10,680 bases of DNA. It comes from Ignavibacteria bacterium UBA961 (lineage in GTDB: Bacteria > Bacteroidota > Ignavibacteria > Kapaibacteriales > UBA961). Numbering within the stretch: position 1 is the first letter of the stretch; every line of letters begins with the position of its first letter. Made by a program: the position numbers and the translations under genes. Positions 1-6,783 of this stretch are shown here, piece after piece. The notes below the pieces were generated by a model. The model made no database searches and was not told where the DNA came from. It was given only the letters and a program-made list of their open reading frames with translations. The stretch spans positions 1 through 10,680 of the forward strand of contig DBCJ01000091.1 in NCBI GenBank assembly GCA_002293005.1, given 5' to 3'.

Positions 1-2268
1 GGAATGATGAAAAGCGAAGATGCCGGAGAGAATTGGGAAACCATCAATAATCAACTTGCAATCACTCAATATCATGCATTTGCTGTTGATCAAAGTCAGC
101 CCGCCATGGCCTATGGTGGCGCGCAAGACAATGGAACTACGGCAGTGAACTCAGCAGGATATGGCGATATCGTTGGAGGAGATGGTGGATTTACAATGGT
201 TGATTTCGTGAATCCCAATACAGTCTATGCTTCAACACAAAATGGAAATATGTATCGAGTTTCCATGAATACAAGACAAGTAAGTAGAATTGGCACTTCA
301 ATTCCTGAGAGTGATGCTTCTCTCTTTATTGCTCCAATGAATATGGATCCAACCGATTCAAAGACTTTATATCATGGTAGGCATAAAGTCTATCAATCAA
401 CGAATCAAGGACAGACATGGCTTGAAATTTCTCCAAGATTTTCAGAACGCATCTCTTATGTCGGCATTTCACCACTCAGACCTGAATTCATTGCCGCAGG
501 AACAGAGAAAGGGAATATTCATGTCACAACAGATATGGGTGAAACATGGACAAATGTCACGCAAAATGGTTTGCCCACACGATATATCACTGACATCGAA
601 TTCTCCCGTGAACAAGAAAATACCATGTATATCACTCTTTCGGGATATTATACATCACATGTATATAAAACCACCGATCTCGGAAAATCTTGGTTCAGCA
701 TCAGTGATGCATTGCCAGATATCTCAGCTAATTCAATCGTGATACATCCCGACAATGAAAACACACTTTTCGTTGGAACCGATATTGGCGTATTTGCCAC
801 ATATAATGGTGGTACTTCATGGGTACCATTTGGAACAAAATTTCCAAGTACTGCAATTCTTGATATGGCGATTTATGAAGGGAAAGGCGCGGCCAATGAT
901 CCGATGACTCTGAGAGTTGCAACGCATGGTCGCTCCATGTGGGAAGTTCCACTTCCGGAAGATCCAATCGATGCGCCGGAAATCGTGAATCCAATCGGCG
1001 CTGAAAATTATCTTGGTGGAACAAATCAGAAAATCACTTGGTATGGATTTACGCCACCGGTGAAAGTTGAGTATAGCGTTGACAATGGCACTTCTTGGAA
1101 TATTCTTTCAGACAAAGCAAATGGCAATGAGCTGCGCTGGAATATACCAACACGCTTCAGTCAATATGCACGCATTCGCATTTCTTCCGTAGATAATCCA
1201 AATCAAACAAGAACTACTCGTACTTTTACGATCAGTGAATTCAAGAAAGGTTCAATTTCACAAGCATCCGCTGTTGCACATTTGCCTTATGGATTATGCT
1301 ATGATGGCAAAGGTGGTTTGTGGACCACAAGTTTCAGTGATAATTTCTTGTATAAACTCAATGCAAAAACTCTTGTGATTGAAAAGAAAATCAAGATGAG
1401 CGAAGGGGATAGTTTATTCTCTGATATCACGATGGACAGAGCAGAAGGAGTTTTCTATGTGCATCGCTTGAATTCCACTTCAAGTGGTTCCGGGAGTCGC
1501 ATCGTGAAAGTGGACACAACCGGAAAAGTGTTGCGTACATTCATTTCTCCTGCAAGAAGTTATGGACTTGGTTTGGAATATGTTGATGGGAAACTTCTCG
1601 CTTCAGAGCGTGATGGAAAGCAATTGATTTATACGATTGACATTGAGACAGGTAAAGCAATTGATTCGGCGAATAATCCATATCGCTTGACATATGGTCC
1701 TCGTTGTATGGCTTATGATGGTTCAGAACATCTCTTTCAGATTTGTACTTTCTTCCCCGGCGGTGGCTCACTTTCTGCTGTACATGCGGTCAAATTCTCA
1801 AAGAGTAATTTGAGCAAAGAAATAGATAGAATCGATATTGAAGGTCCAAATGGATTATTGAATTTGCGTGGAATCGAATATGATCCTGAGGATAAAAATC
1901 TCTGGGTGAGCGCTTATGATGGTGCCATTTATAAGATAGCCGGTTTTGAAACCAAAACCATCAGCTCAGTTGATGAAGGAGTCATGGGACTCAATGCGAT
2001 GATCAATGCAGACATATATCCCAATCCTGCAACCGAAACCGCATTCCTTACATTCACATTGCCACTTGGATTGAGTGAAGCGAAAGTAGAACTCTATGAT
2101 ATCTATGGCAATAAAGCCCTTGCTTTGTTCAATGGTTATGTAGAACCAATGTCACTCAAAACACTTTCTTTCTCTGTGAAAGATATGACATCCGGCATGT
2201 ATTCTTTGATCATCTCATCGAAAGACGGACTCATTAGAACTTCGAAGAGCATCAGCATCCAGCGATAA
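1..2268 (+). CDS. Secreted Asp-box beta-propeller protein with T9SS C-terminal sorting domain (5' partial)
   Basis: The reading frame is open from the first base, so the true start is probably upstream and the first ATG (position 4) is an artefact of the window edge. Numbering from that ATG, Asp-box repeats of the form S/T-x-D-x-G-x-S/T-W occur near residues 4-11, 132-139, 175-182, 223-230, 266-273 and 358-365 (for example TTDMGETW). They indicate a VPS10/sortilin-like or BNR-type beta-propeller. Residues about 325-412 resemble an Ig-like module of the Kre9/KNH type, with the last Asp-box inside it. Residues about 418-650 contain recurring short strands resembling an NHL/SMP-30-type propeller. 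Residues about 668-754 form a type A T9SS sorting domain, opening with IYPNPATE and ending in a typical beta-rich tail. The protein is therefore expected to be exported and surface-attached or released. No sialidase-type catalytic set is visible, so I assign no enzymatic role. A strong terminator follows 18 nt after the stop. Confidence 0.88.
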   Translation, partial: GMMKSEDAGENWETINNQLAITQYHAFAVDQSQPAMAYGGAQDNGTTAVNSAGYGDIVGGDGGFTMVDFVNPNTVYASTQNGNMYRVSMNTRQVSRIGTSIPESDASLFIAPMNMDPTDSKTLYHGRHKVYQSTNQGQTWLEISPRFSERISYVGISPLRPEFIAAGTEKGNIHVTTDMGETWTNVTQNGLPTRYITDIEFSREQENTMYITLSGYYTSHVYKTTDLGKSWFSISDALPDISANSIVIHPDNENTLFVGTDIGVFATYNGGTSWVPFGTKFPSTAILDMAIYEGKGAANDPMTLRVATHGRSMWEVPLPEDPIDAPEIVNPIGAENYLGGTNQKITWYGFTPPVKVEYSVDNGTSWNILSDKANGNELRWNIPTRFSQYARIRISSVDNPNQTRTTRTFTISEFKKGSISQASAVAHLPYGLCYDGKGGLWTTSFSDNFLYKLNAKTLVIEKKIKMSEGDSLFSDITMDRAEGVFYVHRLNSTSSGSGSRIVKVDTTGKVLRTFISPARSYGLGLEYVDGKLLASERDGKQLIYTIDIETGKAIDSANNPYRLTYGPRCMAYDGSEHLFQICTFFPGGGSLSAVHAVKFSKSNLSKEIDRIDIEGPNGLLNLRGIEYDPEDKNLWVSAYDGAIYKIAGFETKTISSVDEGVMGLNAMINADIYPNPATETAFLTFTLPLGLSEAKVELYDIYGNKALALFNGYVEPMSLKTLSFSVKDMTSGMYSLIISSKDGLIRTSKSISIQR

Positions 2269-2286
2269 GCTTTTTGGAATAAAGGT

Positions 2287-2323
2287 AAGCCCTCAAGAGA
2301 ATATTCTTTTGAGGGCTTTTTTT
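2287..2323 (+). terminator. Rho-independent terminator of the secreted propeller gene
   Basis: A ten-base-pair perfect stem (AAGCCCTCAA at 2287-2296 with TTGAGGGCTT at 2309-2318) continues inward through a G-T pair and three more pairs. It is followed by a run of seven T ending at 2323. It lies 18 nt past the stop codon of the + gene. On the minus strand the stem is followed only by TTACCTTTATT, so it is a weaker terminator for the convergent deacetylase gene, although it may slow both transcripts. Confidence 0.9.
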
Positions 2324-2358
2324 ATGGAAAGAGTCCAATCAACAATGTACTATTCAAT

Positions 2359-3258
2359 TCAAATTTCAAATACGGATTTAGCGATATGATATGTTTGAAC
2401 ATGCGCATCCACGGTATGTTCGATGGGTTTGCTATAACCACCACCAAGTGCGAGAGAAACAGGAATGCCTTCTCTTTTTGCCCATTCAAACACCATGCGA
2501 TCTCTTTCTGCAAGACCATTCATGGTAAGAGACAATCGACCAAGTGAATCCGTTTCCAATGGATCTGAGCCACCAAGATAAAATATGATATCAGGTTTAT
2601 GTTCGGTGAAAGCGGGTAAATACGACTTCAATATCGTGCAATATTCATCATCACCAACGCCATCTTCCAATTCTATATCAACCGTTGATGGTACTTTAAT
2701 GAAAGGGTAATTTTTTCTTCCGTGCATGCTGAAAATGAAAATCTGTGGTAAGTCTCCCAAGATTGCACTATTGCCATTTCCTTGATGTACATCCACATCA
2801 ATGATGGCGATGCGATTGACCTTTCGAGCATTCAATAATCGAAGTGATGCAACTGCAATATCATTGAATACACAAAAACCTTCGCCGGCATCATATAATG
2901 CATGGTGCGTGCCACCTGCTAGATTCCCCGATATTCCTTCCTCAAGAGCATTTTCTGATGCGGATACCGCGCCTCCCACAGTTGCAAGAGAGCGTTTCAC
3001 AAGACCAGCAGTCAATGGAAATCCGATCCTTCTCACAATCTTGGGATCTAGCGTCAAATCACATACTGATGCCACATAATTGGGATCATGTGCAAGCAAC
3101 AATTCATCGGGCGAGAAAATAGGGGATTCGTGTAATTCAGTTGTATCAAGGATATTTCTATCCAATAATGCATCTCTGATCAATCTATACTTGGACATTG
3201 GAAATTTATGTCCATCGGGAAGGGGAATGGTATATGTGTCGGAATAAAAAACCTTCAT
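2359..3258 (-). CDS. Histone deacetylase family protein, HDAC11-like (class IV type)
   Basis: 299 residues, the usual length for a single-domain bacterial deacetylase. It should be a cytoplasmic zinc amidohydrolase removing acyl groups from lysine side chains or small acylated amines. The active site is complete: the tandem His pair in GGTHHA (H118, H119), zinc ligands D156 and H158 in DVDVHQGNG, the third ligand D232 in GGSDPLETD, and the catalytic Tyr275 in LGGGY. The HQGNG form, rather than the HHGNG of class I enzymes, and the N-terminal motif HKFPMSKYRL are features I associate with the HDAC11-like branch; human HDAC11 is best known as a long-chain deacylase. The ATG lies 3 nt after the stop of the RsbW-like gene, so the two are almost certainly co-transcribed and perhaps translationally coupled. 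No Shine-Dalgarno sequence is seen. The substrate is unknown; the AcuC-type acetoin-utilisation label is an alternative, but no acetoin genes are present. Confidence 0.93.
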   Translation of the reverse strand: MKVFYSDTYTIPLPDGHKFPMSKYRLIRDALLDRNILDTTELHESPIFSPDELLLAHDPNYVASVCDLTLDPKIVRRIGFPLTAGLVKRSLATVGGAVSASENALEEGISGNLAGGTHHALYDAGEGFCVFNDIAVASLRLLNARKVNRIAIIDVDVHQGNGNSAILGDLPQIFIFSMHGRKNYPFIKVPSTVDIELEDGVGDDEYCTILKSYLPAFTEHKPDIIFYLGGSDPLETDSLGRLSLTMNGLAERDRMVFEWAKREGIPVSLALGGGYSKPIEHTVDAHVQTYHIAKSVFEI

Positions 3259-3261
3259 GCA

Positions 3262-3702
3262 TCAATTTCTTGGTGAATGAATGTATTTGTGTAGCAATAA
3301 TGTATTCCACTGATTCTTTGCATCGGCTTGCTCATAGATCATGCCATCTACGATTCTACGCATGAGCTCAATGCCGAGTCCACCATAAGAGAAATTCTTG
3401 AAATATGACATCATGTCAGGGGATTTCACCGAATTGGGATCGAATGTCTTGGCATTGTCTTTGATTCGAATCCGACATAATCCATTCGAATATTCGACAT
3501 CTATAATTAAGCGGGAAGCATTCAAATCTTTTCCATGAAGTATAATATTCGAACATGCTTCATCAACTGCAAGACATAATGATTGAGCAATGTTTGAATC
3601 TAATCCTTGTGTTGTCAATCGCTCAAAGACAAATGCTCGGATACCCGCCAATTCGTGCACTGAAGCACTTGCTGAATATATGCCCGGTTCCAACATCGTC
3701 AT
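3262..3702 (-). CDS. RsbW/SpoIIAB-like anti-sigma factor, serine protein kinase (HATPase fold)
   Basis: 146 residues, typical for a stand-alone GHKL-fold ATP-binding protein of the RsbW/SpoIIAB group. In such systems the protein binds a target, usually a sigma factor, and phosphorylates the STAS partner that would release that target. Visible motifs are the N box AVDEACSNIILHG (E48 and N52, general base and magnesium ligand), a degenerate G1 box KDNAKTFDP (D82; Ala where Gly is common), and the G2 box YGGLGIELMRRIVD (106-119). The start is well supported: GGAGGTGA lies just upstream, and the ATG overlaps the stop of the STAS gene in an ATGA junction. No sigma factor is adjacent, so the target may be encoded elsewhere or may not be a sigma factor. 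No PP2C phosphatase is seen in the window. Confidence 0.9.
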   Translation of the reverse strand: MTMLEPGIYSASASVHELAGIRAFVFERLTTQGLDSNIAQSLCLAVDEACSNIILHGKDLNASRLIIDVEYSNGLCRIRIKDNAKTFDPNSVKSPDMMSYFKNFSYGGLGIELMRRIVDGMIYEQADAKNQWNTLLLHKYIHSPRN

Positions 3703-4067
3703 GATTCACCTCCGACTTGGAAGAGAGACAATGCCGATTCTGTGCTATCAACAATGCGATAGAGAATTGGAAAACCGAGTAAATCAAAAACGGTGTATAC
3801 AGATTTTTGCATGGAGCAAAACACGAGATCACCACCATGTTTTCTGATTGCATCGATATGCTTCATGAAAATCCCCAGTCCTGCACTACTTATATAAGTC
3901 AAATCAGTACAGTCAATGATGATTTTATGAATTGCATCTGCGAGAGTTTTTTGGATTTCTTGATCAAGAATATTCGATGTGGATGCATCAAGATATCCAT
4001 GCAATGATAGGATTCGTCCCTGATCAAATGCATGGACTTCAATGGAAAATGCTTGTTGTGTCTGCAT
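3699..4067 (-). CDS. STAS-domain anti-anti-sigma factor (RsbV/SpoIIAA-like)
   Basis: A small one-domain STAS protein, 122 residues from the chosen start or 125 from the ATG at 4076. The conserved strand-turn DCTDLTYISSAGLGIF is present. The second Ser of SSAGL (residue 61 here, 64 from the longer start) sits where RsbV-type proteins are phosphorylated by their RsbW partner. Unphosphorylated, such proteins bind the kinase and free its target. The adjacent, overlapping kinase gene makes a cognate pair very likely. Start choice: AGAGGA (4082-4077 on the minus strand) abuts the upstream ATG at 4076 but is 9 nt from the ATG at 4067, which favours the latter. The E1 dehydrogenase gene ends 64 nt upstream (55 nt from the alternative ATG) with no terminator or convincing promoter between them, so read-through is plausible. 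Confidence 0.9.
   Translation of the reverse strand: MQTQQAFSIEVHAFDQGRILSLHGYLDASTSNILDQEIQKTLADAIHKIIIDCTDLTYISSAGLGIFMKHIDAIRKHGGDLVFCSMQKSVYTVFDLLGFPILYRIVDSTESALSLFQVGGES
3706..3713 (-). promoter_or_regulatory. Strong Shine-Dalgarno of the RsbW-like gene
   Basis: On the minus strand this reads GGAGGTGA. The GGAGG core is 6 nt from the ATG at 3702-3700. It lies inside the last codons of the STAS gene and fixes the RsbW-like start at the first ATG rather than at the second one, two codons on. It stands out because the metabolic genes in the window show no such site. Confidence 0.75.
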
Positions 4068-4076
4068 GAAATTCAT

Positions 4077-4082
4077 TCCTCT
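4077..4082 (-). promoter_or_regulatory. Shine-Dalgarno that decides the STAS gene start
   Basis: AGAGGA on the minus strand directly touches the ATG at 4076-4074 (zero spacing). It is 9 nt from the in-frame ATG at 4067-4065, which is a workable distance. This is the reason for calling the shorter protein. The motif is short, so the longer start is not excluded. Confidence 0.5.
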
Positions 4083-4131
4083 AAAGTATCGGTGAGGAAA
4101 TACGACATATTGAACATGAAGTTACATGCAC

Positions 4132-6579
4132 TTAGAAAATGACCGGATAGAGAGCCGGGTTGACTTCATGCATCATTGCATAAACTGTTTCAACAATATG
4201 TTCTGCTTCTGCTTTAGACCAGAAATTACCATCTGTTCCATAAGCAGGACGATGCTCTCTTGATGCCAATGTGATTGGTTTGGAATCGAGATATGCATAA
4301 CCGTTTTGATGTTCAAGCACTTCCTGCATCATATATGCTGTGGTGCCACCGGGAACATCTTCATCAAAGAATAGAATGCGATTTGTTTTCTTGAGAGATT
4401 CCACTATAATCCCTGAGAGATCGAATGGCAAGAGTGTCTGCACATCGATTATTTCTACATCGATATTCAATTGAGCCAATTGCTCTGCCGCTTCGAGAGC
4501 GATTCTGCAACAAGCGCCATAAGTAACAATGGTGAGATCATTTCCATTGCGAAGAATCTCAGGCATGCCGAGAGGGACGTTATATTCGCCCATATTTGAC
4601 GGCATTGCTTCTTTGAGTCTATAGCCATTCAATACTTCAATGATGAGTCCGGGTTCATCTGATTGCAATAGCGTTGCATACATCCCTGCCGCTTGGGTCA
4701 TGTTTCTTGGCACGCATACATGAATGCCTCGTACGAGATTGATGATTCCGGCCATCGGACTTCCGCTATGCCAAACGCCTTCAAGTCTATGTCCGCGTGT
4801 GCGAATGATTGCAGGTGCTTTTTGTCCGCCACGCGTTCTCCATTGCACGGTCGCCAAATCATCACTCATCAATTGCAATGCATAGAGGAGATAATCCAGA
4901 TATTGAATCTCAATGATTGGTTTGAGTCCTCGCATGGCAAGACCAATTCCTTGACCAAGTATCGTGGCCTCACGAATGCCAGTATCGGAAACGCGCAAGA
5001 GTCCATACTTTGCTTGCAATCCACTGAATCCTTGATTCACATCGCCCAATTGCCCTACATCTTCGCCGAATGCCACAATGCGTGGATCATTATTGAGATG
5101 ATAATCAAAACATGCATTCATGATTTCCGAACCATTCACAAGTTGTGATTGTGCATCAATATGCGCTGGAATATGTTGTACTTTGAATGCTGATTCAGAA
5201 CTTTCGCTGAACAAATGTGAAGAGTAGCGTTCGGTTTGAAGATCATTGAGTGACTTTTTCCATGCAATCAGTGCCTGTCTTGCCGGACCATTCATGGTTC
5301 TCGTCGCAAGCAATGCCTTGTGTACGATGCCCATGATATCTCTGCGGAAGGGTTCTCTGATTGTTTGCAAAGTCGAGAGCAATTGTTGCAATTCCAATTT
5401 GATTGATTGCTCATTGCATTCATTCATCAAGTTCTCGATATGCTGTGCAGCATTCGTCAAATCTCCCAGAATCGGCTCTTGATATGCTTTCCATGCTTCA
5501 TCACGCCACGCTTTCACTCTCTTGATTGCATCTTGCTCAATGGTTTCAATTTCTTCGGAAGTAATAATTCCATGATTGATCAGCCAATCTTTCATGCGTG
5601 CAATGCCATCGAAATCCTGTTCCCATTGCAATCGTTCTTTCGATTTATATCGCTCATGACTTCCGGAAGTGGAATGTCCTTGAGGCTGAGTTACTTCAAT
5701 CACATGTATGATTTGCGGAACATGTTCTGTTCTTGCTGTTTCACCGGCTTTTGCATAGACTTCGAGCAGTGCGGGATAATCCCATGCTTTTATGGTATGT
5801 ACATCATATCCATCTTTGGTACCGGCTTTTCTTTGGAAGCCGGACAATAGTTCACCAACATTGGATTTTGTCATTTGGAATTCATTCGGAACAGAAATCC
5901 CATAGCCATCATCCCAGATGGAAATGACTGCAGGTGAGCGAAGAACTCCGATTGCATTCACAGATTCCCAGAACATTCCTTCGGCTGCACTTGCATTTCC
6001 AATTGTTCCCCAAGCAACTTCATTCCCATTCTTGCTGAATGAATTCATGTCCTTGAGCACATCTATGGAACGATAGAGTCTGGAAGCATATGCCAAACCA
6101 ACGAGTCTCGGCATTTGTGAACCGGTAGGTGAGATGTCTGCTGAAGAGTTATACTGATCGATGAGTTTTTTCCATGATCCATCTGCATTCAAAGAACGCG
6201 TTGCAAAATGTCCATTCATCGATCTTCCCGCCGATGCGGGTTCTAGTTCAGAATCGGGAATAGCATATAATTGGGCAAAGAATTCTTTGACGGAAGACAT
6301 GCCGAGTGCAAACATGAATGTCTGATCTCGATAATATCCCGATCTGAAATCGCCTTTCCGAAATGCTCTGGACCAAGCCAATTGCGGTAATTCTTTTCCA
6401 TCTCCAAAGATTCCGAATTTTGCTTTACCCGAGAGAACTTCGCGTCTGCCGAGTAGGGAAGCTTGTCTGCTTTCAATTGCCAGTGTCAAATCTCTGATTA
6501 ATTCTTCACGATTTAGTGGAAGAGTAACTTTGGATGATTTTTTTCCGGATTTGGATGACGATGTATTTTTAGATGCCAT
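4132..6579 (-). CDS. Fused E1 alpha/beta 2-oxoacid dehydrogenase (thiamine diphosphate-dependent; branched-chain-type)
   Basis: 815 residues: a fusion of the E1 alpha and E1 beta chains of a 2-oxoacid dehydrogenase complex, which decarboxylates a 2-oxoacid and passes the acyl group to lipoyl-E2. The alpha part spans about 27-440. It has the cofactor region GTIGNASAAEG...WDDGYGIS (N195, D223, D224) and the active-site loop GHSTSGSHERYK (H302). The beta part spans about 482-815. It has VAFGEDVG (catalytic Glu506), DTGIREATILGQGIGLAMRGL, the His-containing loop RGHRLEGVWHSGSP (H597, H604), and the transketolase C-terminal domain starting LTIVTYGACCRIALEA. The start is the ATG at 6579; an in-frame TTG three codons upstream is less likely. 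The first 17 residues are a Ser/Lys-rich tail. No Shine-Dalgarno is seen, but a Bacteroidota-type promoter lies about 26 nt from the start. E2 and E3 are not in the window. Substrate class (branched-chain, pyruvate or other) cannot be fixed from sequence. Confidence 0.93.
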   Translation of the reverse strand: MASKNTSSSKSGKKSSKVTLPLNREELIRDLTLAIESRQASLLGRREVLSGKAKFGIFGDGKELPQLAWSRAFRKGDFRSGYYRDQTFMFALGMSSVKEFFAQLYAIPDSELEPASAGRSMNGHFATRSLNADGSWKKLIDQYNSSADISPTGSQMPRLVGLAYASRLYRSIDVLKDMNSFSKNGNEVAWGTIGNASAAEGMFWESVNAIGVLRSPAVISIWDDGYGISVPNEFQMTKSNVGELLSGFQRKAGTKDGYDVHTIKAWDYPALLEVYAKAGETARTEHVPQIIHVIEVTQPQGHSTSGSHERYKSKERLQWEQDFDGIARMKDWLINHGIITSEEIETIEQDAIKRVKAWRDEAWKAYQEPILGDLTNAAQHIENLMNECNEQSIKLELQQLLSTLQTIREPFRRDIMGIVHKALLATRTMNGPARQALIAWKKSLNDLQTERYSSHLFSESSESAFKVQHIPAHIDAQSQLVNGSEIMNACFDYHLNNDPRIVAFGEDVGQLGDVNQGFSGLQAKYGLLRVSDTGIREATILGQGIGLAMRGLKPIIEIQYLDYLLYALQLMSDDLATVQWRTRGGQKAPAIIRTRGHRLEGVWHSGSPMAGIINLVRGIHVCVPRNMTQAAGMYATLLQSDEPGLIIEVLNGYRLKEAMPSNMGEYNVPLGMPEILRNGNDLTIVTYGACCRIALEAAEQLAQLNIDVEIIDVQTLLPFDLSGIIVESLKKTNRILFFDEDVPGGTTAYMMQEVLEHQNGYAYLDSKPITLASREHRPAYGTDGNFWSKAEAEHIVETVYAMMHEVNPALYPVIF

Positions 6580-6581
6580 GA

Positions 6582-6613
6582 TTGCCAAAAGTAGAGTTTT
6601 CTAAGATTGGCAA
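6582..6613. promoter_or_regulatory. Paired TTGSCAA sites, possible operator of the E1 gene
   Basis: TTGCCAA at 6582-6588 and TTGGCAA at 6607-6613 are odd-length palindromes with a C or G at the centre. They sit 25 bp apart centre to centre. With flanks they form a near-direct repeat (GATTGCCAAA and GATTGGCAAA, one mismatch) and, relative to each other, a 7-bp inverted repeat. The distal copy overlaps the last three bases of the E1 -7 box and the expected start of transcription; the proximal one touches the start codon. Regulator binding is inference. Confidence 0.35.
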
Positions 6614-6642
6614 AGATACGGTCTATGCAGTGTATAACCAAA
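6611..6642 (-). promoter_or_regulatory. Bacteroidota-type promoter of the E1 dehydrogenase gene
   Basis: Read on the minus strand, TTTG (6642-6639) is followed after 20 nt by TATCTTTG (6618-6611). This matches the TTTG / TAnnTTTG pattern known for the primary sigma factor of Bacteroidota. Transcription would begin near 6606, giving a leader of about 26 nt before the ATG at 6579. The -7 octamer is identical to that of the divergent tRNA promoter. Confidence 0.75.
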
Positions 6643-6724
6643 GCTGTGAATAAGCTCTTTGGAGAAGTGATTTTTGAGTAAAAAGGCGAGTTTTACGAAG
6701 AATATCCAAACTTTGATGGAAAAG

Positions 6725-6748
6725 GGTTTTGTGAAAGGTTTTGTGAAA
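6725..6748 (+). repeat. Tandem duplication of a 12-bp unit upstream of tRNA-Leu
   Basis: The 12-mer GGTTTTGTGAAA occurs twice without interruption (6725-6736 and 6737-6748). Each copy carries a TTTG. Only the second copy is at the correct distance (19 nt) from the -7 box of the tRNA promoter. Confidence 0.85.
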
Positions 6749-6770
6749 TTTCGGAAAAAACCTATCTTTG
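6740..6770 (+). promoter_or_regulatory. Bacteroidota-type promoter of tRNA-Leu
   Basis: TTTG at 6740-6743, a 19-nt spacer, then TATCTTTG at 6763-6770, a full match to the TTTG / TAnnTTTG consensus. Initiation would fall around 6775, leaving a short 5' leader of roughly 9 nt before the mature tRNA end at 6784 for RNase P to remove. Confidence 0.8.
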
Positions 6771-6783
6771 TGTTCCCTCATTT

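Noticed and set aside
1..960. Sialidase call from the Asp-box repeats
   Set aside because: Asp-boxes occur in many non-enzymatic propellers; no Arg-Ile-Pro motif or catalytic Tyr/Glu set is recognisable in the visible part.
2801..3122. + strand open frames within the deacetylase gene (2801-3079, 2898-3122)
   Set aside because: They are antisense to the conserved active-site coding region, with no recognisable product.
4068..4076. Longer STAS protein starting at ATG 4076
   Set aside because: The AGAGGA site abuts this ATG with no spacer but is well placed for the ATG at 4067. It remains a possible alternative.
4693..5850. Long + strand open frames inside the E1 gene (4693-5148, 5407-5850)
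   Set aside because: They are antisense to a strongly recognised enzyme and show no family resemblance or plausible composition.
6580..6588. TTG start three codons upstream for the E1 gene (818 residues)
   Set aside because: An ATG follows directly at 6579, neither start has a Shine-Dalgarno, and the upstream TTG lies in the putative operator/leader. ATG is the simpler choice.
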